From Polaromonas sp. (lineage in GTDB: Bacteria; Pseudomonadota; Gammaproteobacteria; Burkholderiales; Burkholderiaceae_C), in assembly GCA_013205645.1 (NCBI GenBank), contig JABMMH010000325.1, positions 1 to 6,552 of the forward strand: a stretch of 6,552 nucleotides of DNA, read 5' to 3'. Below the pieces are notes generated by a model, which saw nothing but the letters and a program-made list of their open reading frames with translations, was not told the DNA's origin and did not search any database. This document shows, piece by piece, positions 1 to 6,042 of this stretch. The stretch's first letter is position 1. Each line of letters opens with the position of its first letter. A program made the position numbers and the translations under genes.

Positions 1-1
1 C

Positions 2-1054
2 ATCGAAGTGTTCGCCCCAGGGGGCGCGGCCTTGCCCGACTTGCAGACAACCTTGGCAGAAGTCAGGCAAAACAAAGAGGTCATTGCCGCAGCGCCTTTC
101 ATTGCGGCGCAAGCTTTGTTGGCGCGCGGCGAAGACATGAAAGGTGCTTTGGTGCGCGGCATTGACCCGGCGCTGGAGGGCGGCGTCACCGAGCTGGCGG
201 AGCAGCTCAAAGACAGCGTGTTTCCGCGCTTGGTGAGCGGCGAATTTGGCGTGGTGCTGGGGGCCGAATTGGCGCGGTCTATGGGCGTGCGTCAGGGTGA
301 CAGTGTCACCTTGATCGCCCCGAGCGGGCAGGTGACACCAGCCGGCGTGGTGCCCAGGCTCAAGCAGATGACGGTGGTCGGCACGTTTGACTCCGGCCAT
401 TTCGAATACGACTCGGCGCTGGTGCTGATGCACCAAGACGACGCGGCCCGAATTTTCCGACTGGAAGGTCCGACCGGCATTCGTATCAAGTTGCGTGATC
501 TGCACCAAGCTCGCGAAGTGGCCCAGCAACTGGCCGGCTCGCTGAGTGGCAATTTACTGATACGCGACTGGACGCGCCAAAACCGCACTTGGTTTGCCGC
601 TGTTCAGCTTGAAAAACGCATGATGTTCATCATCCTCACGCTGATCGTGGCCGTGGCAGCTTTCAATTTGGTCAGCACACTGGTGATGACCGTCACCGAC
701 AAGCGCGCCGACATTGCCATCTTGCGCACGCTAGGCGCCAGCCCGAAAAGCATCATGGGGATTTTCATGGTTCAAGGCGCGATGGTGGGTGTGATTGGCA
801 CGCTGTCAGGCCTGTTGTTGGGGCTGGGTGTGGCCTTCAACATTGATGTGATCGTGCCGGCGCTGGAGCGGCTTTTGAATGCCAGCTTTTTACCGCGCGA
901 CATCTACCTCATCAGCCGCATGCCGAGTGAGCCGCTGTACGCTGACATCATGCCGATCGCGGTGATTTCACTGGTGTTGTCGTTCCTGGCCACGATTTAT
1001 CCGAGCTGGCGCGCCAGTCGCGTCAACCCGGCGGAGGCCTTGCGTTATGAGTGA
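2..1054 (+). CDS. lolC: Lipoprotein-releasing ABC transporter permease, LolC/LolE family (5'-truncated)
   Basis: Inner-membrane permease of the Lol system, which extracts outer-membrane lipoproteins from the inner membrane and passes them to the periplasmic chaperone LolA. The window opens inside the gene: the frame is open from base 2 (I-E-V-F-A-P), with no start codon or N-terminal membrane helix, so roughly the first 65 residues of a ~415-residue family member are missing. About 205 residues of periplasmic domain come first. Three hydrophobic segments follow, near fragment residues 206-228, 248-275 and 314-332, and the C-terminus ends in the family-typical W-R-A-S-R-V-N-P-A-E-A-L-R-Y-E. 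A Pro/Val-rich loop at about 108-118 (PAGVVPR) lies where LolC has its LolA-binding hook. Many betaproteobacteria have one permease doing both LolC and LolE jobs, so lolE or lolF could equally be used as the name. The gene overlaps lolD by 8 bases (ATGAGTGA), implying translational coupling. Family assignment is firm; the subunit name is less so. Confidence 0.93.
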   Translation: MEVFAPGGAALPDLQTTLAEVRQNKEVIAAAPFIAAQALLARGEDMKGALVRGIDPALEGGVTELAEQLKDSVFPRLVSGEFGVVLGAELARSMGVRQGDSVTLIAPSGQVTPAGVVPRLKQMTVVGTFDSGHFEYDSALVLMHQDDAARIFRLEGPTGIRIKLRDLHQAREVAQQLAGSLSGNLLIRDWTRQNRTWFAAVQLEKRMMFIILTLIVAVAAFNLVSTLVMTVTDKRADIAILRTLGASPKSIMGIFMVQGAMVGVIGTLSGLLLGLGVAFNIDVIVPALERLLNASFLPRDIYLISRMPSEPLYADIMPIAVISLVLSFLATIYPSWRASRVNPAEALRYE

Positions 1055-1733
1055 CAACAACACAGAAGTGGTTTTGAGCGCCAAGGCCTTGACCAAACGA
1101 TTTCAAGAAGGCCCGCTCGACGTGACAGTGCTGCGCGGCGTAGACCTGCAGGTGCATCGCGGCGAAACGCTGGCCATCGTCGGCGCGTCGGGTTCGGGCA
1201 AAAGCACACTCCTGCACATGATGGGCGGGCTGGACGCGCCGACCAGCGGATCGGTTCATCTCAAGGGTCAAGATTTGGCCACGCTGTCGGCCACGGCACA
1301 AGGCCGCTTGCGTAATCTGCAGCTGGGTTTTGTCTACCAGTTTCATCATCTGTTGCCGGAGTTCAGCGCGCTCGACAACGTTGCCATGCCTTTGTGGATT
1401 CGCCGGCAAACACGTGAAGATGCCGGCAAAACCGCGGCGGCCATGCTGGCGTCAGTCGGTCTCGAAAACCGCTTGCACCACCGGCCCTCAGAGTTGTCGG
1501 GTGGTGAGCGTCAGCGCGTTGCGATTGCCCGGGCGTTGGTGACGCGGCCAGCCTGTGTGCTGGCCGATGAGCCGACCGGCAACTTAGACCGCAGCACGGC
1601 AGATGGCGTCTTCGAGTTGATGTTGCAACTGTCCCGCGAGCACGGGACTGCGTTTGTCCTGGTGACCCACGACGAAACACTGGCGGCGCGTTGCGGCCGC
1701 CAGCTGCGTCTGGTGCTTGGTCAGCTGACTTGA
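1047..1733 (+). CDS. lolD: Lipoprotein-releasing ABC transporter ATP-binding protein LolD
   Basis: Cytoplasmic ATPase that powers lipoprotein release by the LolCDE complex. The 228-residue length is normal for LolD. All nucleotide-binding elements are present: Walker A GASGSGKST (46-54), Q-loop Q98 in the LolD-like stretch VYQFHHLLPEFSALDNVAMPL, ABC signature LSGGE (150-154), Walker B VLADE with catalytic E175, D-loop around 180-182, and H-loop H208 in VTHDE. The ATG at 1047 is chosen because it overlaps the permease stop and has a strong ribosome-binding site (GGAGG, 1033-1037) nine bases upstream, inside the permease gene. The coupling to an upstream Lol permease separates it from the related MacB or FtsE ATPases. 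It converges on the Bug-protein gene, with only 16 bases between the two stop codons. Confidence 0.96.
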   Translation: MSDNNTEVVLSAKALTKRFQEGPLDVTVLRGVDLQVHRGETLAIVGASGSGKSTLLHMMGGLDAPTSGSVHLKGQDLATLSATAQGRLRNLQLGFVYQFHHLLPEFSALDNVAMPLWIRRQTREDAGKTAAAMLASVGLENRLHHRPSELSGGERQRVAIARALVTRPACVLADEPTGNLDRSTADGVFELMLQLSREHGTAFVLVTHDETLAARCGRQLRLVLGQLT

Positions 1734-1742
1734 TGTCAGTTG
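1722..1742. terminator. Possible weak hairpin between the convergent lolD and Bug genes
   Basis: CAGCTGAC (1722-1729) can pair with GTCAGTTG (1735-1742) across a five-base loop, giving eight pairs including one G-U wobble. The stem overlaps the lolD stop codon and could serve both convergent transcripts. No T-run follows on either strand, so it is not a classical intrinsic terminator. An imperfect tandem repeat lies alongside (AGTTGGCTT at 1739-1747 and again at 1752-1760). Termination here may instead be Rho-dependent or rely on convergent transcription. Confidence 0.3.
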
Positions 1743-1749
1743 GCTTGAC

Positions 1750-2742
1750 TTAGTTGGCTTTTGCTCCTGAGTCTTTCACCAGCTTGGTCCAGAGCTTGGC
1801 GTCTTCTTTCAGGAAGGCGGCAAAGTCTTCTGGCGACTTGGACAGCGCGACCTCAGTGGCCTCACGTGCCAGCACGGCTTTGGGACCGTCGGCGTTCATG
1901 GCCAGTTGCGTTGCCGCGTGCAATTTTTTGATGATGTCGGGTGGCGTGCCTGCGGGCGCAAACAGGCCGTACCAAAAACTAAAGTTGAACTGCGGGTAAC
2001 CGAGCTCTGCCATGCCTGGAATGTCGGGTGCAAACGTTGAGCGCTTGGGTGTGCTGACGGCCAGCCCTTTCATGCGGTCGGCTTTGACGAAAGGCAGAAC
2101 CGCCGGTGGCGTGCCAAAAATCAGCTGCACTTGGCCCGCGATCACCGACTGCGAGGCTTGCGATCCGCCAGGGTAGGGGATGTGCTGTATGTCAATGCCA
2201 ACAGTGTTCGCGAAGTGAACGCCGCCCAGGTGCGGTGCCGAGCCGTTGCCGGAGGAGGCGTAGTTCAATTTACCGGGTGACTTCTTGGCCGCGGCGATCA
2301 GATCGGCAACCGAGTTGATGCCGAGGCTGGGGTTGACGGCCAAGATGATGGGCGCAGAGGAGACCTGTGAGATGGGCACCAGCGTGTTGACGCTGTGCGT
2401 CATTTCTGGCCGCATCGCCGGGTTCACTGAGATGCTGCTCGGGCTGGCGAGCAAGATGGTGTAACCGTCGGGTGCGGCGCTGCGGGAGACGTACTCAGCC
2501 GCCAAACTAGAGCCTGCGCCGGGCTTGTTTTCGACGATGACTTGCTGGCCCAAAATTTTGCTCAAGGCTTCCGCCGTCGCTCGGCCAGTGAAGTCGGCAG
2601 CACCGCCCGGCGTGAAGCCAACGACGATCTTAATAGTTTTGTTCGGGTAGGCTTGAGCGAGTGCCGAGGTGCTCACGGCGCTGATACCGCTGACGGCCAG
2701 CGCCAAGACAAGCTGCAATGCTTTGGATTTTTTTGTTCTCAT
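1750..2742 (-). CDS. Bug/TctC-family tripartite tricarboxylate transporter substrate-binding protein
   Basis: Periplasmic solute-binding protein of the Bug (TctC) family, which binds carboxylates and similar small organic anions, sometimes for TctAB-type transporters and sometimes as a sensor or orphan receptor. The 330-residue length is typical. The N-terminus is a Sec signal peptide: a basic start (MRTKKSK), a hydrophobic core at about 8-24, and a likely cleavage after ALA (27-29). The mature part opens with YPNKTIKIVVGFTPGG (32-47), matching the family's first ligand-binding loop, with D50 following. Other family blocks are VENKPGAG (70-77), PDGYTILLAS (91-100) and the YPGG loop (190-193). 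The ATG at 2742 has a strong AGGAGA site (2748-2753) five bases upstream. It is the last gene of the operon, 25 bases after the oxidoreductase. No TctA or TctB membrane genes are visible, so the ligand and transport partner are unknown. Confidence 0.94.
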   Translation of the reverse strand: MRTKKSKALQLVLALAVSGISAVSTSALAQAYPNKTIKIVVGFTPGGAADFTGRATAEALSKILGQQVIVENKPGAGSSLAAEYVSRSAAPDGYTILLASPSSISVNPAMRPEMTHSVNTLVPISQVSSAPIILAVNPSLGINSVADLIAAAKKSPGKLNYASSGNGSAPHLGGVHFANTVGIDIQHIPYPGGSQASQSVIAGQVQLIFGTPPAVLPFVKADRMKGLAVSTPKRSTFAPDIPGMAELGYPQFNFSFWYGLFAPAGTPPDIIKKLHAATQLAMNADGPKAVLAREATEVALSKSPEDFAAFLKEDAKLWTKLVKDSGAKAN

Positions 2743-2767
2743 GTTTGTCTCCTAGTGGATTGTTTTT

Positions 2768-3760
2768 TTAAATACTTGGAACGCCGGCCAGCACAATCTT
2801 GCCCAGGTGCTGGTTGGCCTCCATGTGGGCCTTGGCCTCGGCCAATTGCTCAAACGGAAAAACTTTGTCGAGCATGGTCTTGACGCTGCCGTCGGCGATG
2901 CGCGGCAACATGCTGGCAATGAACTCCGGCACCGCTTGCATGCGCTGGGCCGGCGTGCGCAGTTTGTTCGAGACGCCAAACAAGCGCAGGCGGTTGGTGT
3001 GCAGCAAGGTCAGGTCGATGTCGCTGTGGGTCACGCCATCGACATAACCGACCATGGCCAGTCGGCCTTCAAAAGCCATGCAGCGCATGGATTCTGCAAA
3101 CACCGTGCCGCCCACCGTGTTGATGACCAGGTCAGCGCCGTGGCCGCCGGTGGCCTCCATCACGCGTGCAGCAAAGTCGGGCGCGCGGGTGCACAGCCCC
3201 ACATCCAGACCCATGGCTTTCATTCGCTCTAGCTTGTCGGCTGAACCCGATGTGCCGATGACTTTGGCACCGAGGGCTTTGGCCATTTGCACCGCGGCAA
3301 CGCCGACGCCAGAGGACACGCCAGAGATAAACAGCCATTCGCCAGCCTTCAGTTGGCCCTGAATCACCAGCATGTCGTAGACGACGTGAAAGGTCAGGGG
3401 AATGCTGGCGGCTTCTTCCCAGCTGAGGCACGCTGGCACAGCCATGGCTTCTCCAGCGTCGACCAGCGCGTACTCGGCAAAGGCGCCTGCCATGCGGCCC
3501 ATGACGCGGTCGCCAATGGCAAAGTTCTTGACCTCTGCGCCCGCGCGAACGACCTCGCCAGCGGCTTCGGTGCCCACCGCTTTGACGGCGCCGGGCTTGT
3601 GCAAACCACCCTTCAAAAACTCGCCGCGATTGAGGCCGGCAGCGCTCACGCGCACCAGCAACTGGCGAGGGCCCGGGTTTGGCACCGGCGTGTCACGCAG
3701 CTCCAGTGTTGTCTCTGCACCTTGCGACAGTTCAGGGGTTTTGAGCCAATACGATTTCAT
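2768..3760 (-). CDS. Zinc-independent MDR-family oxidoreductase (NADPH:quinone reductase-like)
   Basis: Cytoplasmic medium-chain dehydrogenase/reductase of 330 residues, probably using NADPH. The N-terminal GroES-like domain (about 1-125) has LLVRVSAAGLNRGEF (34-48) and GTEAAGEVVRAGAEVKNFAIGDRV (63-86). The position where zinc alcohol dehydrogenases have GHE reads GTE, and the structural-zinc cysteine cluster is absent, so this belongs to the quinone oxidoreductase/enoyl-reductase side of the family. The Rossmann domain carries SGVSSGVGVAAVQMAKALGAKVIGTS (146-171), the family's dinucleotide-binding loop, and the protein ends in the usual GKIVL block. The ATG at 3760 is chosen because MKSYWL is the normal family N-terminus. 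The frame stays open further upstream, but that stretch lies within the crotonase gene. Only four bases separate it from the crotonase stop, and its likely ribosome site (AAAGG, 3772-3776) lies inside that gene's last codons, suggesting coupling. Substrate unknown; an enoyl-CoA or enone reductase role is plausible from context. Confidence 0.92.
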   Translation of the reverse strand: MKSYWLKTPELSQGAETTLELRDTPVPNPGPRQLLVRVSAAGLNRGEFLKGGLHKPGAVKAVGTEAAGEVVRAGAEVKNFAIGDRVMGRMAGAFAEYALVDAGEAMAVPACLSWEEAASIPLTFHVVYDMLVIQGQLKAGEWLFISGVSSGVGVAAVQMAKALGAKVIGTSGSADKLERMKAMGLDVGLCTRAPDFAARVMEATGGHGADLVINTVGGTVFAESMRCMAFEGRLAMVGYVDGVTHSDIDLTLLHTNRLRLFGVSNKLRTPAQRMQAVPEFIASMLPRIADGSVKTMLDKVFPFEQLAEAKAHMEANQHLGKIVLAGVPSI

Positions 3761-3764
3761 ACTT

Positions 3765-4583
3765 TTAACGACCTTTGAAAACTGGTTTACGTTTTTCCAT
3801 GAAAGCTTTGCGGCCTTCGGCGTAGTCTTCGCTTTCAAAGCAATGGCGGATCTGCTCCTGGCACAGCGCCATGTTGAGGTCTGACGACGGCTTGAGAATT
3901 TCAGCCATGATCGCCTTGCCGGCTTGCACCGTGATGGGCGCGTTCTCGGCCATCGCACCGGTGTATTGCGCGAGCAATGCTGCCAGCTCTGCTGGCTCGG
4001 CCAAGCGTGTGACCAAGCCCAACGCTTTGGCTTCGGTGGCGTCAATTCGGCGGGCGGTGAAGAACAGGTCTTTGGCTGCGCCGACGCCGATCAAATTGAC
4101 CAGGTTTTTAAGCGCCGAGTAGCGGTAACCCAAGCCTAGGCGTGCTGCGGGGATAGAAAAAACCGAATCGGTTGAGGCCAGACGGATGTCGCAGCTGATG
4201 GCGACATTGACGCCGCCGCCGATGCAGTAGCCGCGAATCAGGGCCAGTGTCGGCTTGCGGCAGTTGTAAATACTCATCAGCGACTCTTCGGCCATCGCTT
4301 CGTAATATTTCACGGCTTCTTTGGCGGCGCGCATGTCTTCAAACTGCGTGATGTCTGCCCCCGAGATAAAGGCTTTTTCACCGGCGCCTGAAAACACCAC
4401 CATGCGAATGTCGTCATCAAGTTCGGCTTGTGCCAGCAGCGGCGGCACGGCCTCCCACATGTCGACGGACAAGGCGTTGTGGCGAGCCGGGTTGTTGAAA
4501 CGGATGTGCAGCGCCGAGGCTTCGGTCCAGACTTCGACACGTTCTGTCGTGGATGTGTAGGTAGTGCTTGTGGTACTTGGCAA
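3765..4583 (-). CDS. Enoyl-CoA hydratase/isomerase (crotonase) family protein with atypical active site
   Basis: Crotonase-fold, CoA-thioester-processing protein of 272 residues. Both oxyanion-hole regions are visible: AFISGADITQF (71-81) and GYCIGGGVNVAISCDIRLA (118-136). The two acid/base glutamates of classical enoyl-CoA hydratase are not at the expected places. The first (GGGCE in the rat enzyme) reads GGGVN, giving N126; the second (PE in FGQPE) reads PA, giving A146. It therefore belongs to one of the divergent crotonase subgroups often labelled enoyl-CoA hydratase, and could be a hydratase, isomerase, hydrolase or C-C lyase. The start is a TTG, supported by GGAG seven bases upstream and by the lack of any other ATG, GTG or TTG before Met42, which would remove the first strands. 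The N-terminus is a Ser/Thr run (10 of residues 2-13). It lies 59 bases downstream of the CoA-transferase and four bases before the oxidoreductase. Fold assignment is firm; reaction is uncertain. Confidence 0.9.
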   Translation of the reverse strand: MPSTTSTTYTSTTERVEVWTEASALHIRFNNPARHNALSVDMWEAVPPLLAQAELDDDIRMVVFSGAGEKAFISGADITQFEDMRAAKEAVKYYEAMAEESLMSIYNCRKPTLALIRGYCIGGGVNVAISCDIRLASTDSVFSIPAARLGLGYRYSALKNLVNLIGVGAAKDLFFTARRIDATEAKALGLVTRLAEPAELAALLAQYTGAMAENAPITVQAGKAIMAEILKPSSDLNMALCQEQIRHCFESEDYAEGRKAFMEKRKPVFKGR

Positions 4584-4590
4584 AGTGAAA

Positions 4591-4594
4591 CTCC
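4591..4594 (-). promoter_or_regulatory. Ribosome-binding site that sets the TTG start of the crotonase gene
   Basis: On the minus strand TTTTGGAG lies seven bases before the TTG at 4583-4581, an ideal spacing. No ATG or GTG exists in this frame near the start, so this site is the main argument for initiation at TTG. The surrounding leader (about 4590-4620) is markedly A+T-rich compared with the genes on either side, which would keep the site unstructured. Confidence 0.65.
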
Positions 4595-4642
4595 AAAATA
4601 AGTTTGATTTTTTAAAATAGGTTGGCGACAGGCACCACTGTG

Positions 4643-5833
4643 TCAGAAGATTTCAGCGGCTTTCATTCTGACCAAGTCGGCTTCAGCGTAGCCCAACTCG
4701 CCCAGCAGTTCAGCCGTGTGCTCACCGCGGCGTGGTGCCGCGCGCACGATGTCGCTAGGGGTGCGCTCAAGTTGCATCGGCTGCCCAACATGCCGCTGGG
4801 CCCCAAGTCGATTGGAGACCACCTCCTTGACCATTTTCAGGTGATCGATTTGCGGCAACTCGAAGACTTCTTGCATGTTGCTGATCAGGCCGCAGGCCAC
4901 GCCGCCGTCATTGAACAGCGCGATCCAGTGGGCGCGGTCGTGGCTGGCCAAACGCTGGTTGATCTCTGCGTTGAGGCTCTCGCGGTGGACGGAGCGGCTG
5001 GGTTTGTCGTGGTAGCGCTCGTCGGTCATCCACTCCGGCGCACCGAGGATGTGGCAAAAGCGTTCCCATATTTTTGAGCCAAAGACGGCGATGTTCATGA
5101 AGCCGTCGCGGGCTTGGTAGACACCGGTTGGAATGCTGGTCGGGTGCGCGTTGCCGGACTGCCCGGCAATCTCGCCGTCGATCAGCCAGCGGGCGGTTTG
5201 GAAGTCCATCATGTAGACCATCGACTCCAGCAGCGAGGTATGCACCCACTGACCTTTGCCCGATTCGTTGCGTTCCAACAGCGCCACCAAAATACCTTGC
5301 GCGGCAAAGATGCCGGCGCACAAATCGGCGATCGGCAACCCCACCCGGACGGGGCCTTGGCCGGGCAGGCCGGTGACTGACATCAGCCCGCCCATGCCTT
5401 GCACGATCTGGTCAAAACCCGGCCGTTTGGCGTAGGGGCCGGACTGGCCGAAGCCGGAGATGCTGGCGTAGATCAGACGCGGCTGGTCTTTGGCCAAGGT
5501 TTCGTAATCAATGCCCAGTCGAAACTTGACGTCAGGCCGAAAGTTTTCGACCACGACGTCGGCCGTGGCGATCAATTTTTTGAGAATCGCGATGCCCTCG
5601 GCTTCTTTCAAATTCAGCGTGATCGAGCGTTTGTTGCGGTGAGTGAATTGGTAGTCTGAGCCGTCTTGCCCGCCCAGGGTGTCGTCGCCGCGCATGTGCT
5701 CGGGCATTTGCACCTGAATCACGTCAGCACCCCAGTCGGCCAGCTGGCGGCAAGCGGTCGGACCGGCGCGCACCTGCGTCAGGTCAATCACGCGAAAGCG
5801 TTGCAGTGCGGCGGAGGCGGGCATGTGGGGCAT
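4643..5833 (-). CDS. CaiB/BaiF-family (class III) CoA-transferase
   Basis: Cytoplasmic family III CoA-transferase, which moves CoA from a donor thioester such as succinyl-CoA or acetyl-CoA to a free carboxylate. The 396-residue length is normal. Diagnostic motifs in order are FRVIDLTQVRAGPTACRQLADWGADVI (13-39), RNKRSITLNL (66-75, CoA-contacting), VENFRP (95-100), SGFGQSGP (126-133), and GLPIADLCAG with D170 as the catalytic aspartate that forms acyl-enzyme anhydrides. GEHT (370-373) is near the C-terminus. The ATG at 5833 is preferred. A TTG 15 codons upstream keeps the frame open but lies upstream of the predicted -10 box, and its purine-rich AAAAGG is only one base away. The chosen ATG has AAAGAG six bases upstream; ATG 5824 is a second possibility. 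It is the first gene of the operon, and its product probably supplies the CoA ester used by the crotonase and oxidoreductase. The acid substrate cannot be read from sequence. Confidence 0.93.
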   Translation of the reverse strand: MPHMPASAALQRFRVIDLTQVRAGPTACRQLADWGADVIQVQMPEHMRGDDTLGGQDGSDYQFTHRNKRSITLNLKEAEGIAILKKLIATADVVVENFRPDVKFRLGIDYETLAKDQPRLIYASISGFGQSGPYAKRPGFDQIVQGMGGLMSVTGLPGQGPVRVGLPIADLCAGIFAAQGILVALLERNESGKGQWVHTSLLESMVYMMDFQTARWLIDGEIAGQSGNAHPTSIPTGVYQARDGFMNIAVFGSKIWERFCHILGAPEWMTDERYHDKPSRSVHRESLNAEINQRLASHDRAHWIALFNDGGVACGLISNMQEVFELPQIDHLKMVKEVVSNRLGAQRHVGQPMQLERTPSDIVRAAPRRGEHTAELLGELGYAEADLVRMKAAEIF

Positions 5834-5839
5834 CAGGGG

Positions 5840-5845
5840 CTCTTT
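5840..5845 (-). promoter_or_regulatory. Probable ribosome-binding site of the CoA-transferase gene
   Basis: AAAGAG on the minus strand lies six bases before the ATG at 5833. The match to the anti-Shine-Dalgarno sequence is moderate, but it is better placed than anything before the upstream TTG (5878) and fits a transcript starting near 5859. Confidence 0.45.
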
Positions 5846-5865
5846 GGGTTGGCGAAAGGATCTCA

Positions 5866-5895
5866 AGTATGGGTTCAAACCTTTTAAAGTGTCAA
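5866..5895 (-). promoter_or_regulatory. Predicted sigma-70 promoter of the catabolic operon
   Basis: On the minus strand a perfect -35 box TTGACA (5895-5890) is followed after 18 bases by CATACT (5871-5866), a four-of-six match to the -10 consensus. Transcription would begin near 5859, leaving a leader of about 26 bases before the ATG at 5833. The -35 lies inside the inverted repeat at 5886-5901, so a protein bound there would block RNA polymerase. The boxes are seen directly; their use is inferred. Confidence 0.55.
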
Positions 5896-5901
5896 CACTT
5901 T
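5886..5901. promoter_or_regulatory. Probable regulator operator: inverted repeat AAAGTGT-CA-ACACTTT
   Basis: Two perfect seven-base arms surround a two-base centre. The repeat covers the whole -35 box of the operon promoter, which suggests a repressor site. A further direct copy of the half-site AAGTGT occurs at 5908-5913, exactly 21 bases (about two helical turns) from the first, between the operator and the divergent promoter. The likely ligand is the adjacent GntR/FCD regulator, whose relatives usually bind short palindromes with a GT...AC core; this pairing is inference from position. Confidence 0.6.
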
Positions 5902-5923
5902 GGCTCTAAGTGTTTACCTTATA

Positions 5924-5952
5924 TTGGAATTTCAGCTGTCGTCATGTAAAAT
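5924..5952 (+). promoter_or_regulatory. Predicted sigma-70 promoter of the GntR-type regulator gene
   Basis: TTGGAA (5924-5929) and TAAAAT (5947-5952) are separated by the optimal 17 bases, matching the -35 and -10 consensus at four and five of six positions. Transcription would start near 5959 and give a leader of about 67 bases before the ATG at 6026. The inverted repeat at 5886-5901 and the extra half-site at 5908-5913 lie just upstream, so one regulator could control both directions. Confidence 0.55.
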
Positions 5953-5998
5953 CCATCGCGCTGCAAAAACGCAGCCATTCAGCGCCCAAGCCCGGGAT

Positions 5999-6042
5999 TC
6001 GCCTCTGATTGAACAAGAAAGCCACATGACTGAACGAGGCGA
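5999..6042 (+). other. Inverted repeat enclosing the start codon of the regulator gene
   Basis: TCGCCTC (5999-6005) is perfectly complementary to GAGGCGA (6036-6042), and the next two bases can extend the pairing past a one-base bulge (GA 5996-5997 with TC 6043-6044). In the transcript this would form a stem with a 30-base loop holding the weak ribosome site (AAGAAAG, 6015-6021) and the ATG at 6026. It could modulate translation or be chance pairing; the long loop makes the structure only modestly stable. Confidence 0.25.

Noticed and set aside
1023..1409. Minus-strand 128-codon frame opposite lolD
   Set aside because: It mirrors the conserved lolD coding region and has no independent coding evidence.
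3287..3778. Long plus-strand open frame (163 codons) opposite the oxidoreductase, with similar frames at 2807-3232 and 3402-3884
   Set aside because: These are antisense shadows of GC-rich coding DNA: no family motifs, His/Ala/Arg-rich low-information translations, no ribosome sites, and fully covered by well-supported minus-strand genes.
3761..4045. Upstream extension of the oxidoreductase frame (would add 95 residues before MKSYWL)
   Set aside because: It lies inside the crotonase gene on the same strand in another frame, is rich in Arg, Trp and Ser with no recognisable domain, and the MDR family normally starts at the MKSYWL position.
4584..4642. Possible terminator or small RNA in the A+T-rich gap between the CoA-transferase and crotonase genes
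   Set aside because: Only a five-base A/T-only pairing can be drawn (AAAAT with ATTTT), with no GC stem followed by a T-run; the gap is better explained as an A+T-rich leader for the TTG start.
4622..5077. Plus-strand 151-codon frame opposite the CoA-transferase
   Set aside because: Antisense shadow of the CaiB/BaiF gene, with no recognisable motifs and no promoter or ribosome-binding site of its own.
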